From Lacticaseibacillus hegangensis (GTDB lineage Bacteria > Bacillota > Bacilli > Lactobacillales > Lactobacillaceae), in NCBI RefSeq assembly GCF_003946465.1, contig NZ_RHOL01000005.1, positions 40,537 through 104,536 on the forward strand: 64,000 bases of DNA. The letters are read 5' to 3'. The position numbers and the translations under genes are program-made. This document shows, in pieces, positions 36,394 through 44,714 of this stretch (position 1 is its first letter; each line of letters opens with the position of its first letter). The notes beneath the pieces were generated by a model, which worked only from the letters and a program-made list of their open reading frames with translations, had not been told where the DNA came from and searched no databases.

Positions 36394-37126
36394 AACCAAT
36401 GAAGAACGCCTGCAAAAAGCCATCGCCAACGCCGGGGTGGCATCACGCCGCCACGCAGAGGAGCTGATCGCCGCCGGCCACGTCACCGTCAACGGTGAGG
36501 TCGTGTCGCAAATGGGCGTTAAAGTCACCAGCCAAGATGCCATCGAAGTCGACGGGGTGCCGCTGAACCAGGAAGAGCAGAAGCAGTACTTCGTGTTCTA
36601 CAAGCCCCGCGACGTGATCTCGGCCGTGACCGATGACAAGGGCCGCCGCACCGTCACGGACTTTTTTGAGGACGTCAAGGAGCGCATCTACCCGGTCGGC
36701 CGGCTGGACTGGGACGCGTCCGGGCTGCTCATCATGACCAACGATGGAGATTTTGCCAACATGCTGATGCACCCGTCCTACAAAGTGGAAAAGAAGTACG
36801 TCGTCAAGGTGCAGGGCATTCCGACCCGCGATAAGCTGATGCCGCTGAAGGACGGGCTGGTGGTGGACCACAAGAAGCTGGCGCCGGCGCGCTTCAAGCA
36901 AATCAGCTCAGACAAGCTGAAAAATACCGCCATCATCCAGCTGACCATTCACCAAGGCATCAACCACCAGGTCAAAAAGATGTTCAAGGCGATCGGCTAT
37001 CCGGTCATGAAGCTGGCGCGCGAGCAGTACGGCCCGCTGACGCTGGAAGGCCTGCAGCCCGGTGAGTACCGGCCGCTGAAGCGCGAGGAGATTCACGCCC
37101 TTGAAGCGCTGGCGCAAAAAGGTTGA
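36383..37126 (+). CDS. rluB: pseudouridine synthase RluB
   Basis: A 247-residue rRNA pseudouridine synthase. An S4 RNA-binding domain comes first (RLQKAIANAGVASRRHAEEL), then the RsuA/RluB/E/F catalytic domain with YPVGRLDWDASGLLIMTNDG, in which the Asp of GRLD is the nucleophile. It is expected to modify 23S rRNA near the peptidyl transferase centre. The ATG at 36383 lies inside scpB and has AGAGGAAGG upstream; a longer in-frame ORF upstream is a shadow of scpB. Confidence 0.94.
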   Translation: MPSKTNEERLQKAIANAGVASRRHAEELIAAGHVTVNGEVVSQMGVKVTSQDAIEVDGVPLNQEEQKQYFVFYKPRDVISAVTDDKGRRTVTDFFEDVKERIYPVGRLDWDASGLLIMTNDGDFANMLMHPSYKVEKKYVVKVQGIPTRDKLMPLKDGLVVDHKKLAPARFKQISSDKLKNTAIIQLTIHQGINHQVKKMFKAIGYPVMKLAREQYGPLTLEGLQPGEYRPLKREEIHALEALAQKG

Positions 37127-37152
37127 CAAGCGCTTACATCTGTGGTTATAAT
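37123..37152 (+). promoter_or_regulatory. ribU promoter with cre-like overlap
   Basis: TTGACA and TATAAT are 18 bases apart, directly behind rluB and 30 bases before the riboswitch. GACAAGCGCTTACA over the -35 region differs from the cre consensus at two positions. Confidence 0.8.
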
Positions 37153-37177
37153 TTGTAAGTACTAAAAATTAAATACT

Positions 37178-37300
37178 GGTTCGTCTTCAGGGGCAGGGTG
37201 AAATTCCCGACCGGCGGTGATAGTCCGTGAACCGTGCATGTGCACGGCCGACTTGGTGGAAATCCGAGACCGATAGTATAGTCTAGATAAACGAAGATGG
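37178..37300 (+). promoter_or_regulatory. FMN riboswitch (RFN element)
   Basis: It contains the conserved RFN core, including AGGGTGAAATTCCCGACCGG and CGGTGATAGTC, and near the 3' end GAAATCCGAGACCGATAGT. The closing stem P1 pairs CGTCTTC (37182) with GAAGATG (37293). It is followed by a terminator hairpin at 37330-37364, so FMN binding would stop transcription before ribU. Confidence 0.96.
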
Positions 37301-37329
37301 GGCTTATTTTGAATCGACATTCAAGCTAA

Positions 37330-37364
37330 GGCCTGTTTACCCCCTGGGTAAATGGGTCTTTTTT
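37330..37364 (+). terminator. riboswitch expression-platform terminator
   Basis: GGCCTGTTTACCC pairs with GGGTAAATGGGTC (some G-U pairs) and is followed by six T. It is placed between the RFN element and ribU. Confidence 0.88.
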
Positions 37365-37413
37365 CGCGCCTTGGCGCAGGCCTCTCTGAAGCAACCACAT
37401 GGAGGGATATTTC

Positions 37414-38007
37414 ATGTCTGGTTCTAGAGTTCACCGTTTAGTCGGGATCGCATTGCTGTCGGCGGTCGGGTTCGTCTTAATGATGTACCTGGCGTTTCCG
37501 ATTATCCCGATGTTTCCGTTTCTCAAGTTGGACCTGTCCGACTTGCTGGTGCTGCTTGGCGGCCTGCTGTACGGGCCGACCGGCGGCATCATGGTCGCGT
37601 TTGTCCGCTCGCTGCTGCACTTTGTTCTCACGGGCGGCGGCATTGTCAATTTGATCGGCGATTTGGCGGCGTTCATCGCCTCGGTCGGCTTCATGCTGCC
37701 GGTCGTCATGACCATGAAGCCAAAGAGTGGCCTGGGCCGGGAAATCTCTGGCCTGGCGCTTGGCACGCTGAGTTTGACCGTGATCATGAGCCTGCTCAAC
37801 TGGGTGATCATCATGCCGATGTACCTGGCCGTGATGAGCTTCCCGCTGGGGATGTCCGTGACTCGCTACGTGCTGATCGGCGTCGTGCCGTTCAACCTGA
37901 TCAAAGGCGCAGTGGTGTCGGTCGTGTTCTTCGCCATTGCCAGGGCCTTGATGCCGTGGCTGGAAAAGCAGCGCGCCCAGCAGCAACGGGCCACCCACTT
38001 ACAGTAA
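37414..38007 (+). CDS. ribU: riboflavin transporter RibU (ECF S component)
   Basis: The membrane substrate-binding subunit of an energy-coupling factor importer for riboflavin, 197 residues with six helices. It has the S-component motif LVGIALLSAVGFVLMMYLAFP, in which the small-residue helix contacts EcfT, and LKLDLSDLLVLLGGLLYGPT. The FMN riboswitch directly upstream fixes the substrate. Start ATG at 37414 is seven bases behind GGAGGG. The shared EcfA/EcfT module must be encoded elsewhere. Confidence 0.95.
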   Translation: MSGSRVHRLVGIALLSAVGFVLMMYLAFPIIPMFPFLKLDLSDLLVLLGGLLYGPTGGIMVAFVRSLLHFVLTGGGIVNLIGDLAAFIASVGFMLPVVMTMKPKSGLGREISGLALGTLSLTVIMSLLNWVIIMPMYLAVMSFPLGMSVTRYVLIGVVPFNLIKGAVVSVVFFAIARALMPWLEKQRAQQQRATHLQ

Positions 38008-38019
38008 TTGAGGTAAACG

Positions 38020-38052
38020 AAAAGTCATCGCCTGCAGACGATGCCTTTTTTT
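38020..38052 (+). terminator. ribU terminator
   Basis: CATCG pairs with CGATG around eight bases and is followed by CCTTTTTTT. The stem is short but the T-run is good. Confidence 0.7.
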
Positions 38053-38058
38053 GATGAC

Positions 38059-39063
38059 TTAATTTAGGTTGAAGACGCGCTCGGCGTTGCCATGCGCAAT
38101 GGCCTCGCGCTGGCTGACGGAAAGCTTGGCGTCAGTCAGGAAGGTCGCGGCGCTTTCTGGCTGCTTGTAAGGGTAGTCGATCGAGTACAGGATGTGCTCA
38201 GCGCCCACTTCTTCCAGCAGGAAGTTCAGTTGCGGCTGGCTCAGGATGCCGCTTGGCGTCACATAAACATTGTCCCGGTAGTAAGCGGAGAAGTGCCGCT
38301 TGAGCCCGGCATACTGGTCCAACTCGTCGTCCAGGCGCTCCAGGAACATCGGGACCAGTTCGCCCCAGTGACCGGATACCAGCTTGAGGTTGGGCAGCTT
38401 GTCAAAAATCCCTGACAGGATCATGCGCATCACCTGAATGCCGACGTCCATGTGCCAGCCGTAGCCGGCACTGCCAAAAATCCCGGACACGACTTCGGAC
38501 CAGTGGTCGCTTTCAAAGTAGTGCTGCGTGATGACCGGCGGTACAAACGACGGGTGGAAGTACACCGGCACGTTGAGGTCGGCGGCCGCCTGGAAAATCG
38601 GGAAGAAGAACGGGTCATCAAAGAATTTGCCGGCGTAATTGCCTTTGAGCAGGACACCTTTGAGGCCGAGTTGTTCAACTGCCCGGTGCAGCTCCTGGGC
38701 GGCCGCTTGCGGATCGCCAACTGGCAATACCGCCAAGCCGGCGTAACGCGTCGGGGCGACTTGAATGGCCTTGGCGAGCTCGTCATTGGCCAGCTGGCTC
38801 AGCGGCACCGCGTCCTTAGGGGCGAGGTTTTGCGGCTGGGCATTGCCATATGAGAGGACCTGCATATCGATGTCATAGCGGTCCATGATTTCCAGCCGAT
38901 CTTTGGCCACGTCCTGCATGATGGCCGGCGTCGGCAGGGTCGTTTGCATGTAATGCGCCATTTCTGAACTGACGGTTGGCCGGCTTTGCTGACCGGCAGC
39001 GGCGGCCATGGCCTGGGTGACCTTGGCGGATTCAAAATGTTCCTCAACAGTGATGACTTTCAT
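38059..39063 (-). CDS. amidohydrolase-2 family hydrolase/decarboxylase
   Basis: A 334-residue TIM-barrel metal enzyme of the amidohydrolase 2 superfamily, which includes gamma-resorcylate and ACMS decarboxylases. The first metal motif is reduced to VEEHF near the N-terminus. Later ligands are suggested by VYFHPSF, SGHWGE and YSIDYPY, and NAERVFNL is the family's usual C-terminus. A decarboxylase acting on an aromatic acid is the best guess. The ATG at 39063 has AAAGGAG upstream. Three GGAAC repeats overlap its promoter region. Confidence 0.82.
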   Translation of the reverse strand: MKVITVEEHFESAKVTQAMAAAAGQQSRPTVSSEMAHYMQTTLPTPAIMQDVAKDRLEIMDRYDIDMQVLSYGNAQPQNLAPKDAVPLSQLANDELAKAIQVAPTRYAGLAVLPVGDPQAAAQELHRAVEQLGLKGVLLKGNYAGKFFDDPFFFPIFQAAADLNVPVYFHPSFVPPVITQHYFESDHWSEVVSGIFGSAGYGWHMDVGIQVMRMILSGIFDKLPNLKLVSGHWGELVPMFLERLDDELDQYAGLKRHFSAYYRDNVYVTPSGILSQPQLNFLLEEVGAEHILYSIDYPYKQPESAATFLTDAKLSVSQREAIAHGNAERVFNLN

Positions 39064-39170
39064 CAATTATCGACTCCTTTACTTGTTCACCGTTAGTATA
39101 CGGGGGGAACAGGGAACGGTGGAACCACGTTATGAAACAAAAAGCTTAAAAGGTGTCACTGGGAACAAAC

Positions 39171-39195
39171 AAAAACAGCCAGCCCGCGCTGACTG
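39171..39195 (-). terminator. ferredoxin gene terminator
   Basis: On the minus strand CAGTCAGC pairs with GCTGGCTG (one G-U) and is followed by five T. Confidence 0.75.
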
Positions 39196-39201
39196 CGAAA
39201 T

Positions 39202-39444
39202 CTATTTCTGGTTATCGTTAAATGGCTGCTCGCTGTGCTGAATCGCACCGGTCGGGCAGCGGCGAAAGGCAATTTTCAAATCGATCAAATCGGCCGGATC
39301 AACCGGCTTGGTGCCGGTGTTGCCGTCCGGGTGGTAGCTGGCGATGCCTTCGCTGTCGTAATCAAACAGTTTGGGCGCCAGCATTTGGCAGAGCCCGCAA
39401 GCAATGCAGGCAGCCCGGTCGACATGCGCGTATACTGGTTTCAT
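39202..39444 (-). CDS. fer: 4Fe-4S ferredoxin
   Basis: An 80-residue acidic single-cluster ferredoxin. Cluster ligands are Cys13, Cys16, Cys19 and Cys63 (CIACGLC, then RRCPTGA). It resembles the Fer of Bacillus, located beside ypbB/recQ there too. Electron partner is unknown. The ATG at 39444 is chosen since it leads directly into the ferredoxin fold; the longer frame runs into ypbB on the other strand. Only 22 bases separate it from the divergent ypbB start, so their promoters overlap each other's 5' regions. Confidence 0.92.
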   Translation of the reverse strand: MKPVYAHVDRAACIACGLCQMLAPKLFDYDSEGIASYHPDGNTGTKPVDPADLIDLKIAFRRCPTGAIQHSEQPFNDNQK

Positions 39445-39466
39445 AGACTCACTTCCGAGGGAAAAG

Positions 39467-40444
39467 ATGTTAACAGATTTTGTGGTGCAATTATTCGATG
39501 ACCAGCCGCGGCGCGAAACTGCGGCGTACATGCTGCTGAACGGCAAAAAGACGCTGTCGGTCTTATTTGCGGCGCTCCAGCACGGCCAGCTGCAGTGGCT
39601 TCAGCTTTACCCTACGCTGGCGCGCAAGGATTTTCAAGCGGCGATCAAGCAGCTGGTGGCAAGCGGCGCCTTGACCAGCACGGCCACCGGCCTCGTGCTG
39701 GCAGATCCGCAGGCTAAGGCGGCGGCCGCCAGGCGGGTGGCTTTGCCCACGCATTTTCAGCCCTGGATGGGCGTGCGCGAGTTTGAGCTGCGCCTGCTGC
39801 TGGGCGTTCAGGCGGTTTCCGAGGCGGCGTATCACAACAACCATTACCAGCCGGCGGTGCGGGACTGGGCGGTCCAGCAGTACGTGCGCCGCTGGTACGG
39901 CCAGGCGCGGCACGCCGATTTTGCCGGCGAGCTCACCGCGGCGTTTGCGCTGCTGCCGGCGGCTTCGGCCGATCGGCTGGCCAAGCACCTGATCGGCCAC
40001 GATTTCGTCGGCGGGGCGCAGGCCGAAAATCTGGCCGGCGAATTCAGGCACCTCGACGATCTGGCCCAGCTGGTGGCGCTGATCGCTGGTCACACTGATT
40101 GGCCAGCGCTGCAAAGCCTGTGGGGCGGCCGCGTGGCGCTGCTGTCGCCCAGCAATTACCGCGCCTGCCAGCTGATCGATGCCGGGCAGACGCGCGAGCA
40201 GGTGGGCCTTTCCCTGCACCTCAAGCCCAGCACCGTCAACGAGCACCTGCTGGCGGCCGCGATTTTTGGCTGGCAGCCGCCCATCCAGGCGCTCTATCCG
40301 CCCGCCTTGCTTCACGCGTTTGCGGCGGCGGATCCGCACGAGCAGGACTATCAAAAGCTGCTGGCCGCGCTGCCTGACGCCGAGTTTTTCCATGTGCGCT
40401 TGTTTCAAATCTTGAATCTGCAGGGGAGGTGGCCGCGTGGCTGA
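39467..40444 (+). CDS. YpbB-like helix-turn-helix protein
   Basis: A 325-residue protein that precedes recQ, as YpbB does in Bacillus. The C-terminal part contains a helicase-associated helix-turn-helix (LIDAGQTREQVGLSLHLKPSTVNEHLLAAAI, given as its key part), in which TREQVGLSLHLKPSTVNEH reads as the recognition unit. The rest is helical with no catalytic motif. Start ATG at 39467 follows CGAGGGA. It overlaps recQ by eight bases, which suggests a joint function with the helicase. Confidence 0.82.
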   Translation: MLTDFVVQLFDDQPRRETAAYMLLNGKKTLSVLFAALQHGQLQWLQLYPTLARKDFQAAIKQLVASGALTSTATGLVLADPQAKAAAARRVALPTHFQPWMGVREFELRLLLGVQAVSEAAYHNNHYQPAVRDWAVQQYVRRWYGQARHADFAGELTAAFALLPAASADRLAKHLIGHDFVGGAQAENLAGEFRHLDDLAQLVALIAGHTDWPALQSLWGGRVALLSPSNYRACQLIDAGQTREQVGLSLHLKPSTVNEHLLAAAIFGWQPPIQALYPPALLHAFAAADPHEQDYQKLLAALPDAEFFHVRLFQILNLQGRWPRG

Positions 40445-41852
40445 CTTAAAGTCCTACTTAAATACTCAGTTTGGCTTCAGCGACTTTCGGCCTGGCCAGG
40501 CGGAGATTATTCGGGCGGTCTTAAACGGCGAAGACGTGCTCGGCGTGCTGCCCACCGGCAGCGGGAAGACCTTGTGCTATCAGCTGCCGGGCCGCCTGCT
40601 GGATGGGCTGGTCGTGGTGGTCGAGCCGTTATTGGCCTTGATGGAGGACCAAGTCGCTCGCCTTCAGGCCAGTGGCGAAAAGCGGGTGGTGTCGCTGTCC
40701 AGTCGGCTGCTGCCGGCCGACTTTAACCAAGTGCTGAACCATTTGGCCAGCGAAAAATTTGTGTTCCTGGCGCCCGAGACGCTGGGGCGCCCCGATGTGC
40801 TGGCGCAGCTGCGACGGCTTGCCGTCAGCCTGTTTGTCGTGGACGAGGCCCACTGCATCTCGCAGTGGGGGCCGGATTTTCGTCCGGCCTACCTGCAGCT
40901 CGGCCAGTTTCGCCGGGCCTTGCAGCCAGGCGCGACGCTGGCTTTGACGGCCACCGCGCCGCTGAAGGTGCAGCAAGACATCATCCAGGGACTGAACTTG
41001 ACGCAGCCGAAGCGCCTGATCACCTCGGTCGACCGGCCAAACTTGTTCATGGGCTTTGAAACGGTCGAAGGCCCCAAGCAAAAACAGGCCCGGGCGCTGG
41101 CGGTGGTCCAGCAGGTGCAAGGACCGAAGATCTTATATTTTGACCGCAAGAAAGAGGCGGAGCGTTATGCTCAGCTGCTGCAGGCGCAAGGCATTGCCGC
41201 CGCGTTTTACCACGCAGGGCTGGCCACGCTTGAGCGCGACCGGATCCAGCGGCAGTTCATGGCCAACCAGCTGGCAGTGATCTGTGCGACCAGCGCGTTT
41301 GGCATGGGCATCGATAAGCCCGATGTGCGCTTAGTGCTTTACCTGCACCTGCCGGAATCGCTTGAAGCCTATTCGCAGGGCATCGGCCGCGCCGGCCGCG
41401 ACGGGCAAAAGTCGGCGACGCTGGTGCTGCTTGAGCCGAACGACCTGAACCGTGCTGGCCAGTTTGCGGCCAGCCTGCCGGACCAGCAGCTGATCGAGAC
41501 CATTTTCAAGCACCCCAGTGCCTACACCGACTTCGACGATCCGCAAGTGGCCCTGATTGAGGCCTACATTCAGGCCGGCTTCACGCAAGCGCGGGTGGAA
41601 GCCCAACTGGCTTCGCGGCGTGGGGAGAAGCAGAAGAGCTTTGAGGCCATCGCGGCCCTTGCGACCACCAGCGAGTGCAAGCGGACCACGCTGCTGCGGC
41701 ATTTTGACTCCACCGGCGCTGCCCACACCGACTTTTGCTGCGGCGCACTGACGGCCGCGGTGGTCGCTCAGCTGGCCCCGGGGGCCGCGGTCAAACCCCG
41801 CCAATCCCAGGATTGGCAACAAATTTTCGGGCGCATCTTTAAACAGAATTAA
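40437..41852 (+). CDS. recQ: RecQ-family ATP-dependent DNA helicase (RecS-like)
   Basis: A short RecQ-type 3'-5' helicase of 471 residues. Motifs in order are FRPGQAEII (motif 0), LPTGSGKTLCYQ (Walker A), DEAHCISQWGPDFRPAY (Walker B plus aromatic loop), TATAP, ATSAFGMGIDKPDVR and QGIGRAGRDG. It lacks a C-terminal HRDC domain, as in RecS of Bacillus. The start is GTG behind GGGGAGGTGG, within the end of ypbB. It probably helps process recombination intermediates or stalled forks. Confidence 0.94.
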   Translation: MADLKSYLNTQFGFSDFRPGQAEIIRAVLNGEDVLGVLPTGSGKTLCYQLPGRLLDGLVVVVEPLLALMEDQVARLQASGEKRVVSLSSRLLPADFNQVLNHLASEKFVFLAPETLGRPDVLAQLRRLAVSLFVVDEAHCISQWGPDFRPAYLQLGQFRRALQPGATLALTATAPLKVQQDIIQGLNLTQPKRLITSVDRPNLFMGFETVEGPKQKQARALAVVQQVQGPKILYFDRKKEAERYAQLLQAQGIAAAFYHAGLATLERDRIQRQFMANQLAVICATSAFGMGIDKPDVRLVLYLHLPESLEAYSQGIGRAGRDGQKSATLVLLEPNDLNRAGQFAASLPDQQLIETIFKHPSAYTDFDDPQVALIEAYIQAGFTQARVEAQLASRRGEKQKSFEAIAALATTSECKRTTLLRHFDSTGAAHTDFCCGALTAAVVAQLAPGAAVKPRQSQDWQQIFGRIFKQN

Positions 41853-41909
41853 AAATCGACGTGATTAAATATGATACAATAGCTCTAGTATGCAAGGAGG
41901 ACCGTTTCA

Positions 41910-42497
41910 ATGAATAAGAAAACCGATCACAAACAGCCTGATGACGCGGACAAGAGCCAACCGTGGAATAAGCAGTTCGAAGACGATCGCGATGACGAGG
42001 GCAACCTTTCCCGAGTCGCGACGCGCAAAAAATCTCGCGGTACCAGGGTGCTTCAGTACGTCTTATGGGGCCTGATCGCCTTGTTCATTATCGTGCCGGT
42101 GGCTTATAACGCGATTTCCAGCAACTCCAGTAATAATAATAGCAATGATAAAATTGCTGTTTCCAGCAGCAGTAAGAAGTCGAGCTCAAGCACCAGCAGC
42201 AAGAAGAAAAAGCACCGCGCCTCCAGCAGCAAATCGAGCAGCCAGTCATCGAGCAGTACACAGCCGGCCAGCTCAAGCAGCACGGCTTCCAGCAGCACGC
42301 CGGCAAGCAGCTCATCCAGCGTTGCCTCCTCGAGCAGCGCGTCATCCAGCTCTAGCACGGCGGCGGGTTACTACACCGTCAAGCAAGGGGATAACGCTTA
42401 TCGTATCGCGGTTAACCACGGCATTTCGCTCAGCCAATTCTACCAGTGGAACGGTCAAGGCACCTTGACCCCTGGCAAATCAGTGCGAATCAAATAA
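41910..42497 (+). CDS. membrane-anchored LysM protein with Ser-rich linker
   Basis: A 195-residue protein. The N-terminal 47 residues are charged and cytoplasmic, followed by one membrane helix (VLQYVLWGLIALFIIVPVAY). A linker of about 85 residues is mostly Ser with Lys, Ala and Thr. One LysM domain ends the protein (YYTVKQGDNAYRIAVNHGIS), which would bind peptidoglycan. It corresponds to Bacillus YpbE, also found behind recQ. RBS is AAGGAGGACC. The Ser linker is coded by mixed AGC/TCC/TCA codons, so it is not a simple DNA repeat. Confidence 0.88.
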   Translation: MNKKTDHKQPDDADKSQPWNKQFEDDRDDEGNLSRVATRKKSRGTRVLQYVLWGLIALFIIVPVAYNAISSNSSNNNSNDKIAVSSSSKKSSSSTSSKKKKHRASSSKSSSQSSSSTQPASSSSTASSSTPASSSSSVASSSSASSSSSTAAGYYTVKQGDNAYRIAVNHGISLSQFYQWNGQGTLTPGKSVRIK

Positions 42498-42506
42498 GAA
42501 TTCAGT

Positions 42507-42536
42507 GAGTCGAGGCGAACCCTCGGCTCTTTTTTG
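42507..42536 (+). terminator. terminator behind the LysM gene
   Basis: GAGTCGAGG pairs with CCTCGGCTC (one G-U) and is followed by six T. Confidence 0.88.
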
Positions 42537-42599
42537 GGTATAATGACTGCAGTAAGCGGCGCGGGGGCTGCCCCAAGCCAGCGAGGAGGAGTTTTCAGT

Positions 42600-43274
42600 A
42601 TGCAGATTGCCATTGACGGCCCGGCGGGGTCGGGCAAAAGCACCATTGCCAAGTTAGTCGCCACCAAGTTGGGGTTCATCTACTGTGACACCGGGGCGAT
42701 GTATCGCACGGCGACCGTCATGGCCAAGCAAAAGGGCATCGACTACGGGGACGAGGCCGCGATCATGGCCGCACTGCGCGGGCTGGACATCACCTTCAAG
42801 CCCAGTCCAGACGGCCAGCTGGTCTTCATGGCCGGCCAGGACGTGACCTTGGCCATTCGCCAGGAGGAAACCACCAACAACGTCAGCCAGGTGTCGGCAC
42901 TGCCCAAGGTGCGCGAGGAAATGGTCCGCCGTCAGCGCGAAATTGCAGCCAATCACGACATTGTGATGGATGGCCGCGACATCGGCACGACCGTGTTGCC
43001 TGACGCCGAGGTGAAAATTTACATGGTCGCCTCGGTCGCGACGCGCGCCCAGCGCCGGTACAAGGAAAACGTGGAAAAGGGCATCATGACGCCGGTTGCC
43101 AAGCTGGAAGAAGAGATCGCCGAGCGCGACCGCAAGGACTCGACGCGCGCGGTTTCGCCGCTGCGCAAAGCGGCCGATGCCGTTGAAATCGATTCCAGTC
43201 ACATGACAATCGATGACGAGGTGCAAACCATCATTGACATTGTCAACAAAAAGCGGTTAAAAACGCAAAACTAA
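42600..43274 (+). CDS. cmk: cytidylate kinase
   Basis: CMP/dCMP kinase of 224 residues supplying CDP and dCDP. The P-loop GPAGSGKST is at residues 7-15. YCDTGAMYRT, DGRDIGTTVLPDAE and the lid region RDRKDSTRAVSPLRKAADAV are present. The long CMP-binding insert of this family is in place. Start ATG at 42600 follows GAGGAGGAG; upstream in-frame ATGs fall in the terminator region. rpsA follows 71 bases later, the usual cmk-rpsA arrangement. Confidence 0.96.
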   Translation: MQIAIDGPAGSGKSTIAKLVATKLGFIYCDTGAMYRTATVMAKQKGIDYGDEAAIMAALRGLDITFKPSPDGQLVFMAGQDVTLAIRQEETTNNVSQVSALPKVREEMVRRQREIAANHDIVMDGRDIGTTVLPDAEVKIYMVASVATRAQRRYKENVEKGIMTPVAKLEEEIAERDRKDSTRAVSPLRKAADAVEIDSSHMTIDDEVQTIIDIVNKKRLKTQN

Positions 43275-43345
43275 ATGTTGGTATTTTGCCCCGTATCGGG
43301 TACAATAGATTAAGTATGACAGTCGTATAGGAGGAATTTTCTGGC

Positions 43346-44668
43346 ATGAGTGAAAAGAATGAGTCAAGCGAAAACACCGAAACAATGGCGGACGCGCTGA
43401 AGAGCGTTGAAACTGTTCACATCGGCGACACCGTAAAAGGTGAAGTATTAGCAGTCGAAGACAAGCAACTGGTTGTAGGGATCGAGGGCACCGGCGTTGA
43501 GGGTGTCGTTCCTCTTAAAGAGTTATCCACTCAGCCAATCGATGACATCAACTCGGTTGCTAAAGTCGGCGACAAGCTCGACCTGGTCGTGATCTCCACG
43601 ATCGGCAAGGACAAGGAAAACGGTCAGTACCTGCTTTCCAAGCGTCGCCTCGAAGCCCAAAAGGTTTGGAAAGACATCCAGGCCAAGGCCGATGCCGGTG
43701 AGACCATCACCGCACCAGTCACATCCGTCGTTAAAGGCGGCTTGGTCGTTAACGCCGGCGTGCGTGGGTTCGTCCCAGCAAGCATGGTTTCCGACCACTT
43801 CGTTGAAGACCTGTCTCAGTACAAGGGTCAGGAACTGGAATTCAAGATCATCGAGATCGAGCCAAGCGAAAACCGCTTGATCTTGTCTCACCGTGCGATT
43901 GTTGAAGCCGGCAAGGCTGAAGCTCGCAAGGAGATCTTTGCGAAGATCCAGCCTGGCGACACGGTTGAAGGCAAGGTTGCCCGGCTCACCAACTTTGGTG
44001 CGTTCGTTGACCTTGGCGGCGTCGATGGTCTGGTCCACGTGTCCGAAATCAGTTTCGATCACGTTGACAAGCCAAGCGACGTGCTGAAGGTTGGTCAGGA
44101 CATCAAGGTCAAGGTTTTGGCCGTTGATCCTGATCGCAACCGCATCAGCCTGTCCATCAAGGCGACGTTGCCGCAGCCTTGGGATGACATCGAAGAAAAG
44201 GCACCGGCCGGCTCTGTTCTGACCGGGACTGTTAAGCGCCTGACCAGCTTCGGCGCATTTGTTGAAGTCTTCCCTGGCGTTGAGGGTCTGGTTCACATTT
44301 CCCAGATTTCTCACGAGCACATTGCAACGCCTCAGGATGTTCTGAGCGAAGGGCAAGAGATTCAGGTCAAGGTTTTGTCTGTTGACCCAGATCAGCACCG
44401 TCTGGCGCTGTCCATCAAAGCGCTGACCGAAGCGCCTGAAGGCAGCAGCGACGATCGCCCACGCAGCAACGGCGGCAACAATAACCGCGGTGGCAACAGT
44501 CGTGGCGGCGATCGCGGTGGCCGTCGTGGCGGCCGCAGCGAACACACTCAGATTCCGGCTGAATATCAGCAGGACGATTCAGGCTTCTCAATGGGCGATT
44601 TGCTCGGCGACGCGCTGAAGAACCTGAGCACGCCGAACGATGAGAAGGACGACAAAGACAACAAGTAA
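43346..44668 (+). CDS. rpsA: 30S ribosomal protein S1 (four S1 domains) with RGG-rich tail
   Basis: A 440-residue S1-type protein. The four S1 repeats begin around GDTVKGEVLAVE, GETITAPVTSVV, GDTVEGKVARLTNFGAFVD and GSVLTGTVKRLTSFGAFVE. Firmicute forms have four domains versus six in E. coli. Behind them lies a tail of about 30 residues (near 369-399) full of Arg and Gly with several RGG steps, then an acidic end. The role is mRNA binding in translation. RBS is AGGAGG. Codon use is shifted to T-ending codons as in pyk. Confidence 0.94.
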   Translation: MSEKNESSENTETMADALKSVETVHIGDTVKGEVLAVEDKQLVVGIEGTGVEGVVPLKELSTQPIDDINSVAKVGDKLDLVVISTIGKDKENGQYLLSKRRLEAQKVWKDIQAKADAGETITAPVTSVVKGGLVVNAGVRGFVPASMVSDHFVEDLSQYKGQELEFKIIEIEPSENRLILSHRAIVEAGKAEARKEIFAKIQPGDTVEGKVARLTNFGAFVDLGGVDGLVHVSEISFDHVDKPSDVLKVGQDIKVKVLAVDPDRNRISLSIKATLPQPWDDIEEKAPAGSVLTGTVKRLTSFGAFVEVFPGVEGLVHISQISHEHIATPQDVLSEGQEIQVKVLSVDPDQHRLALSIKALTEAPEGSSDDRPRSNGGNNNRGGNSRGGDRGGRRGGRSEHTQIPAEYQQDDSGFSMGDLLGDALKNLSTPNDEKDDKDNK

Positions 44669-44683
44669 GCAATTGCTTTTTGG

Positions 44684-44708
44684 CCGAGGCAGAGATGCCT
44701 CGGTTTTT
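44684..44708 (+). terminator. rpsA terminator
   Basis: A perfect 7-bp stem CCGAGGC / GCCTCGG is followed by five T. Confidence 0.85.
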
Positions 44709-44714
44709 ATATAT

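Noticed and set aside
42154..42362. Serine-codon-rich stretch in the LysM gene as a DNA tandem repeat
   Set aside because: Codons vary (AGC, TCC, TCA, TCG) with no fixed unit length. It is a low-complexity protein linker, not a repeat array.
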